From contig JAIXWI010000036.1 in the NCBI GenBank assembly GCA_027491355.1, positions 1-64,000 on the forward strand: 64,000 bases of DNA, in the 5' to 3' direction. Origin of the DNA: Bacteroidota bacterium (lineage in GTDB: Bacteria > Bacteroidota > Bacteroidia > UKL13-3). The notes beneath the pieces were generated by a model. The model ran no database searches and had not been told where the DNA came from. It worked only from the letters and a program-made list of their open reading frames with translations. Each line of letters begins with the position of its first letter. Position 1 is the stretch's first letter. Positions 60,751 through 64,000 of the stretch are shown piece after piece. The translations under genes and the position numbers were made by a program.

Positions 60751-61680
60751 ATGAAAAATTTATTTAAAATGATGATGGTAATGACCGTTTTAGCGGGTAC
60801 TATCTTTACATCTTGCAAAAAAGCAGAAGATGCTTTAACAACTTCAAAATCGCCTACGGTAATCATCAACAAAGATGTTGCCTCAGTAGAAATGTCAGCA
60901 AATGTTGATACCATTTTCGTAAAGATGGTTGCTACTGCTGATACTGATAGAAAAATCACAAAATTAACTTTAACACGTACCTTCAATGGCGACAGCACAA
61001 CAAAATTGATGGAAACTACTTACAACCAGAGCACAGTTGATTTTACATATGAGGATTTAGTTAAAGCTGACGGATTGCCTCTAACGGACAACGACAAATT
61101 AAAGTACACCGTAGTTGCTACTGATGACAAAGGAAACACTGCTACTGCTTCTTTTGAAGTTAAATTCAATAGCGTATCAGTTTCAGGACAGATTGTTTTG
61201 GGCACACCTGGTAACACTTCAAATCTTTTCAAATTTTTTGGTGTAGCTAATAACTTCATGCGTTACAGTGCTGGAGGTGATGCTGGAACAGCCAAAGCAA
61301 ACAGCGATAAAATAGATTTCTTGTATTTTTACAATTCAGCTGGTGCTGTAGGTAACGGTTTGTATTCTCCTGATCATGCTTTTGTAGCAGGAACAGGATG
61401 GGCTTCTGAAGTTTCTACTTGGCCAACTAGAAATACCACATTGTTCTTGACAACTGATTTAAACCTTTCTGCTTTTGATGCGTTAGCAGGTACCCAAATG
61501 ATTACTGAATTAGATAACCTAACTTGGACATCTGGTACATCAAAAATCAACAACTTAGAAGCTGGTAATGTGATTGCCTACAAAAAGAATGATGGCAAAA
61601 GAGGTTTCATTTACATTGCACAAAAAGCAATTGATGGAACTGTTGGTGTAATGACCGTAAAGGTTAAAGCAGAACTTTAA
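60751..61680 (+). CDS. uncharacterised lipoprotein with Ig-like repeats
   Basis: 309 residues: signal and lipobox (IFTSC, cysteine near 22) followed by two or three beta-sandwich modules; LKYTVVATDDKGNTATASFEVKF near 115-137 is cadherin/Ig-like. The second half is rich in Gly, Asn and aromatic residues. No family name. It ends with its own terminator and precedes pfkA. Confidence 0.78.
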   Translation: MKNLFKMMMVMTVLAGTIFTSCKKAEDALTTSKSPTVIINKDVASVEMSANVDTIFVKMVATADTDRKITKLTLTRTFNGDSTTKLMETTYNQSTVDFTYEDLVKADGLPLTDNDKLKYTVVATDDKGNTATASFEVKFNSVSVSGQIVLGTPGNTSNLFKFFGVANNFMRYSAGGDAGTAKANSDKIDFLYFYNSAGAVGNGLYSPDHAFVAGTGWASEVSTWPTRNTTLFLTTDLNLSAFDALAGTQMITELDNLTWTSGTSKINNLEAGNVIAYKKNDGKRGFIYIAQKAIDGTVGVMTVKVKAEL

Positions 61681-61701
61681 TCTTCAATAAATATTTAATT
61701 G

Positions 61702-61735
61702 AAAGCCGCTTCCTTTTTGAAGCGGCTTTTTTTAT
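61702..61735 (+). terminator. Rho-independent terminator before pfkA
   Basis: AAAGCCGCTTC at 61702-61712 pairs exactly with GAAGCGGCTTT at 61719-61729 and is followed by a T-run. Ends the lipoprotein transcript only 10 bases before the pfkA start. Confidence 0.92.
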
Positions 61736-61744
61736 TTTTAACCC

Positions 61745-62722
61745 ATGAAAAAAATAGCGGTTTTTACTTCAGGCGGCGATTCTCCTGGAATGAATGCATG
61801 TATCAGAGCAGTAGTTAGAACAGCCATTGCCAATAATTTAGAAGTATGTGGCATTATGCAAGGCTACAAAGGTATGATTGAAGGAGGCGATAACTTTGTA
61901 GAAATGAATTCGCGTTCTGTGGGCAATATCATTCAAAGAGGTGGTACCATTTTAAAATCATCGAGGAGTAAGGAATTCATGACTCCTGAAGGTCGTAAAA
62001 AAGCCTATGAGAATTTAGTAGCCAATAAAATTGATGGCATTGTTTGCATAGGTGGTAACGGCACTTTCACCGGAGCAGAAACCTTTTACAACGAATATGG
62101 CATTCCCTCTATAGGAGCGCCGGGAACCATTGACAATGATTTGTATGGAACGGATTTTACCATTGGCTTTGATACAGCCATTAATACCGCTGTAGAAGCC
62201 ATTGACAAAATTCGTGATACTGCAGATAGCCATGGCCGTGTATTTTTAGTTGAATTGATGGGCAGACATGCTGGATTTATTTCTTTAGCTGCAACCATAG
62301 CTGGAGGAGCTGAATTGGTATTGTTACCCGAGGTAAATGAAGACCACAACAAAGTAGTGAACTTTTTCAAAGGCCGAACAAACAGTAAAAAATCATTTTC
62401 TATTGTTATAGTTGCAGAAGGCAATGTTGAAGGTGGCGCTTTTAAAATAGATGAAATGCTCAAAGCTGAAATACCAAATTTTGAATCGAGGGTGGTTATT
62501 TTAGGACATATTCAAAGAGGTGGCAGCCCAACAGCCTATGACCGTGTATTGGCCAGCAGATTGGGAGCTGGGGCTGTTGAAGCACTTTTAAAAGGAGAAA
62601 AAAACAAAATGGCAGGCCTCATGAACAACAAGTTTTGCCTAACTTCTTTCTATGATGCCATCAATTCTAAAAAAGAACTGAACCCTGATTTGATCAGACT
62701 GGTGGATGTTTTCAATTGCTAG
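61745..62722 (+). CDS. pfkA: 6-phosphofructokinase
   Basis: 325 residues of ATP-dependent PFK: GGDSPGMNA near 10-18 (ATP loop), GGNGTFTGA near 102 where the second position of the usual GGDGS motif is Asn, APGTIDNDLYGTDFT near 122 with the catalytic Asp, and VELMGRHAGFIS near 167. It commits fructose-6-phosphate to glycolysis. Its stop overlaps the convergent methyltransferase stop by 4 bases. Confidence 0.94.
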   Translation: MKKIAVFTSGGDSPGMNACIRAVVRTAIANNLEVCGIMQGYKGMIEGGDNFVEMNSRSVGNIIQRGGTILKSSRSKEFMTPEGRKKAYENLVANKIDGIVCIGGNGTFTGAETFYNEYGIPSIGAPGTIDNDLYGTDFTIGFDTAINTAVEAIDKIRDTADSHGRVFLVELMGRHAGFISLAATIAGGAELVLLPEVNEDHNKVVNFFKGRTNSKKSFSIVIVAEGNVEGGAFKIDEMLKAEIPNFESRVVILGHIQRGGSPTAYDRVLASRLGAGAVEALLKGEKNKMAGLMNNKFCLTSFYDAINSKKELNPDLIRLVDVFNC

Positions 62723-63999
62723 ATTGCTTTCAATACCCTGTACGAAGCAGGCAAGTAATTGTTGATCCTGTTACCGAGTACTTTTACCCATCCCAAGGCA
62801 AAACCATTGTACCGGACTATATGCCACCCGAGGGCTGCTTCAGTTATTTGTAGAACGTCTTTACGAAGAAACTGTTTGGCTTGGGTTAAATTCAATTCTA
62901 TATTGGGTAAATTTTTATTGTGAAAAATACTCATTGCCAATTCATGTGCAGGCATTAAGGCTTTGTTTTTATCGAGTTCTCCAATTGGCATGCCCACTTG
63001 AAATACCATTGCTGAACCCAATAATTGTTCCCAAATGGTCTCGTGCTTTTTGTGCAAGGCAAAATAAGTACCATTGTGTTCAATGAAACTGAGTGAAGCA
63101 CCTTTGTCAAACCATTCAGATAAATATGCCGAGATACTTTTGTTACAATAAGGCAATGATTTGCTTTTGGGTATAGGGTGATTGATGTTGTCGTTAGAAG
63201 GCTTTCGCAAACAAGCTATATAAAAACCCTCACCAGGAGTCAAATGAAAAGGGAATTTAAATGTATGCTGCATACATTGTTGAATTTGCCATGTATCAGG
63301 AATTGTAATTGGAACAGGTTCATAACCCATTTCCACTAACCTGTTTATTTGATCTTCATCTTCTTTTGTATTGAAGGTGCATGTTGAGTAAATAAGGTAT
63401 CCGCCTGAACGTAAACTAGGCAACACATCTTCTAAAATTCTGCTTTGACGGGCTGCGCATAAATCAACATTTTCAGGACTCCATTGGTTCCTGGATTCTA
63501 AATCTTTTCTGAACATGCCCTCTCCACTACATGGGGCATCTACAACCAATAAATCAAAGTAATGAGGTAATGCCTGAAATTGCTTAGGATCCAATGAGGT
63601 ACAAGCATAGTTGAGTGTCCCCCACTTTTGCATGTTTTCTTTTAAAACTGGCATCCTACTTTTAATGATTTCATTGGCAACTAAGAAATCTTGTTCTTCT
63701 AAAACAGATGCCAACAAGGTGCTCTTACCACCCGGTGCTGCACATAAATCTAAGACTTTTATTGCGCTCGTATGCTTTTTTAATTCAGGTAAAATTTGAC
63801 GTACAACCCAATACAAAAACATACTACTTGCTTCTTGCACATAATAAGTACCTGCATGAAACAATGGATCAGCAATGAATGAGGGCCTTTCTTTGAGATG
63901 CTTTCCTAATTCACACCATTCAATGTTTTCGGCATCTTGAAATACATGTGCATTTTTAAAAGGATTGATTCGAATCGATGTTTGAGCCGCAGCCTCCAT
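62719..63999 (-). CDS. 16S rRNA m5C methyltransferase (RsmF/NOP family), 5-prime truncated by the window
   Basis: At least 426 residues; the window ends just before the first Met seen, and the N-terminal 20-30 residues of this family are missing, so the real start is probably outside. SAM-binding DLCAAPGGKSTLLASVL, catalytic DAPCSGEGMF and the second catalytic cysteine in YSTCTFNTKEDE are present. A C-terminal PUA-like extension follows. Methylates 16S rRNA cytosine. Confidence 0.92.
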   Translation of the reverse strand: MEAAAQTSIRINPFKNAHVFQDAENIEWCELGKHLKERPSFIADPLFHAGTYYVQEASSMFLYWVVRQILPELKKHTSAIKVLDLCAAPGGKSTLLASVLEEQDFLVANEIIKSRMPVLKENMQKWGTLNYACTSLDPKQFQALPHYFDLLVVDAPCSGEGMFRKDLESRNQWSPENVDLCAARQSRILEDVLPSLRSGGYLIYSTCTFNTKEDEDQINRLVEMGYEPVPITIPDTWQIQQCMQHTFKFPFHLTPGEGFYIACLRKPSNDNINHPIPKSKSLPYCNKSISAYLSEWFDKGASLSFIEHNGTYFALHKKHETIWEQLLGSAMVFQVGMPIGELDKNKALMPAHELAMSIFHNKNLPNIELNLTQAKQFLRKDVLQITEAALGWHIVRYNGFALGWVKVLGNRINNYLPASYRVLKAI

Positions 64000-64000
64000 G

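Noticed and set aside
1-64000. tRNA, rRNA, insertion sequence or prophage
   Set aside because: No cloverleaf-like sequence, no transposase frame and no phage gene was recognised; I could not run a tRNA search, so a degenerate tRNA could be missed.

Overview
The window looks like chromosomal core sequence from a member of the phylum Bacteroidota (probably Chitinophagales or Sphingobacteriales in the broad sense). This is inferred from AT-rich composition, TAnnTTTG-type -7 promoter boxes, very few Shine-Dalgarno sequences, two type IX secretion system (T9SS)-linked proteins (a CHU_C/gliding-type C-terminal domain protein and a PorU2-like gingipain-fold protein), and Bacteroidota-typical families (DUF3276/PUR-alpha, DUF983, DUF420, long NusB, coxB-coxA-ctaA-ctaB order). 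No rRNA, tRNA, CRISPR array, prophage or insertion sequence was found.

Layout. 1-561: gene-poor edge with direct, tandem and inverted repeats. 562-6952: ruvB, a diacylglycerol-kinase-like gene, an LtaS-like membrane phosphotransferase, an ABC permease, a cysteine-free IscA-fold protein and pyrD. 7175-10816: succinate dehydrogenase operon sdhC-sdhA-sdhB with a strong terminator. 10885-17435: a T9SS surface protein, ribE, the ribosomal operon rpsF-rpsR-rplI (minus strand), and dnaX split into two frames at an A10 run. 17462-24398: DUF502, a UbiA prenyltransferase, an lpoB/COG3014/LMW-phosphatase operon, a thioredoxin-like lipoprotein, surE and a WD40 protein. 24519-35937: one long plus-strand respiratory cluster (coxB with an N-terminal cytochrome c domain, coxA, heme A and heme O synthases, two subunit III genes, subunit IV, SCO, DUF420, a small CxxC membrane protein, DUF983, a DCC thiol oxidoreductase and a TonB-dependent receptor). 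35932-41395: ygiD-like dioxygenase, ssb, recA, a lipoprotein, a glycosyltransferase and an SPFH protein. 41440-51277 (minus): PorU2-like giant protein, M20 peptidase, DUF6141-like protein, CarF/TMEM189-type desaturase, GH53 galactanase, GNAT and several small unknown genes. 51366-52329: promoter, long leader and two unknown genes. 52439-64000: pcrA, coaE, yajC, DUF1573, nusB, a Leu/Phe/Val-type dehydrogenase, an MsbA-like ABC exporter, DUF3276, a lipoprotein, pfkA and a 5-prime-truncated rRNA m5C methyltransferase.

The genes describe an aerobic heterotroph: glycolysis (pfkA), succinate dehydrogenase and an aa3-type oxidase with its own heme A and copper assembly genes, plus T9SS-exported surface proteins. 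Most of the window is ordinary housekeeping. The points most worth a second look are the apparent dnaX slippage site, strong Shine-Dalgarno sequences placed only in front of rpsR and rplI, the plasmalogen-type desaturase homologue, the N-terminal cytochrome c fusion in coxB, the cysteine-free IscA-like protein, and the long structured leader before two unknown genes near 51.4-52.3 kb.
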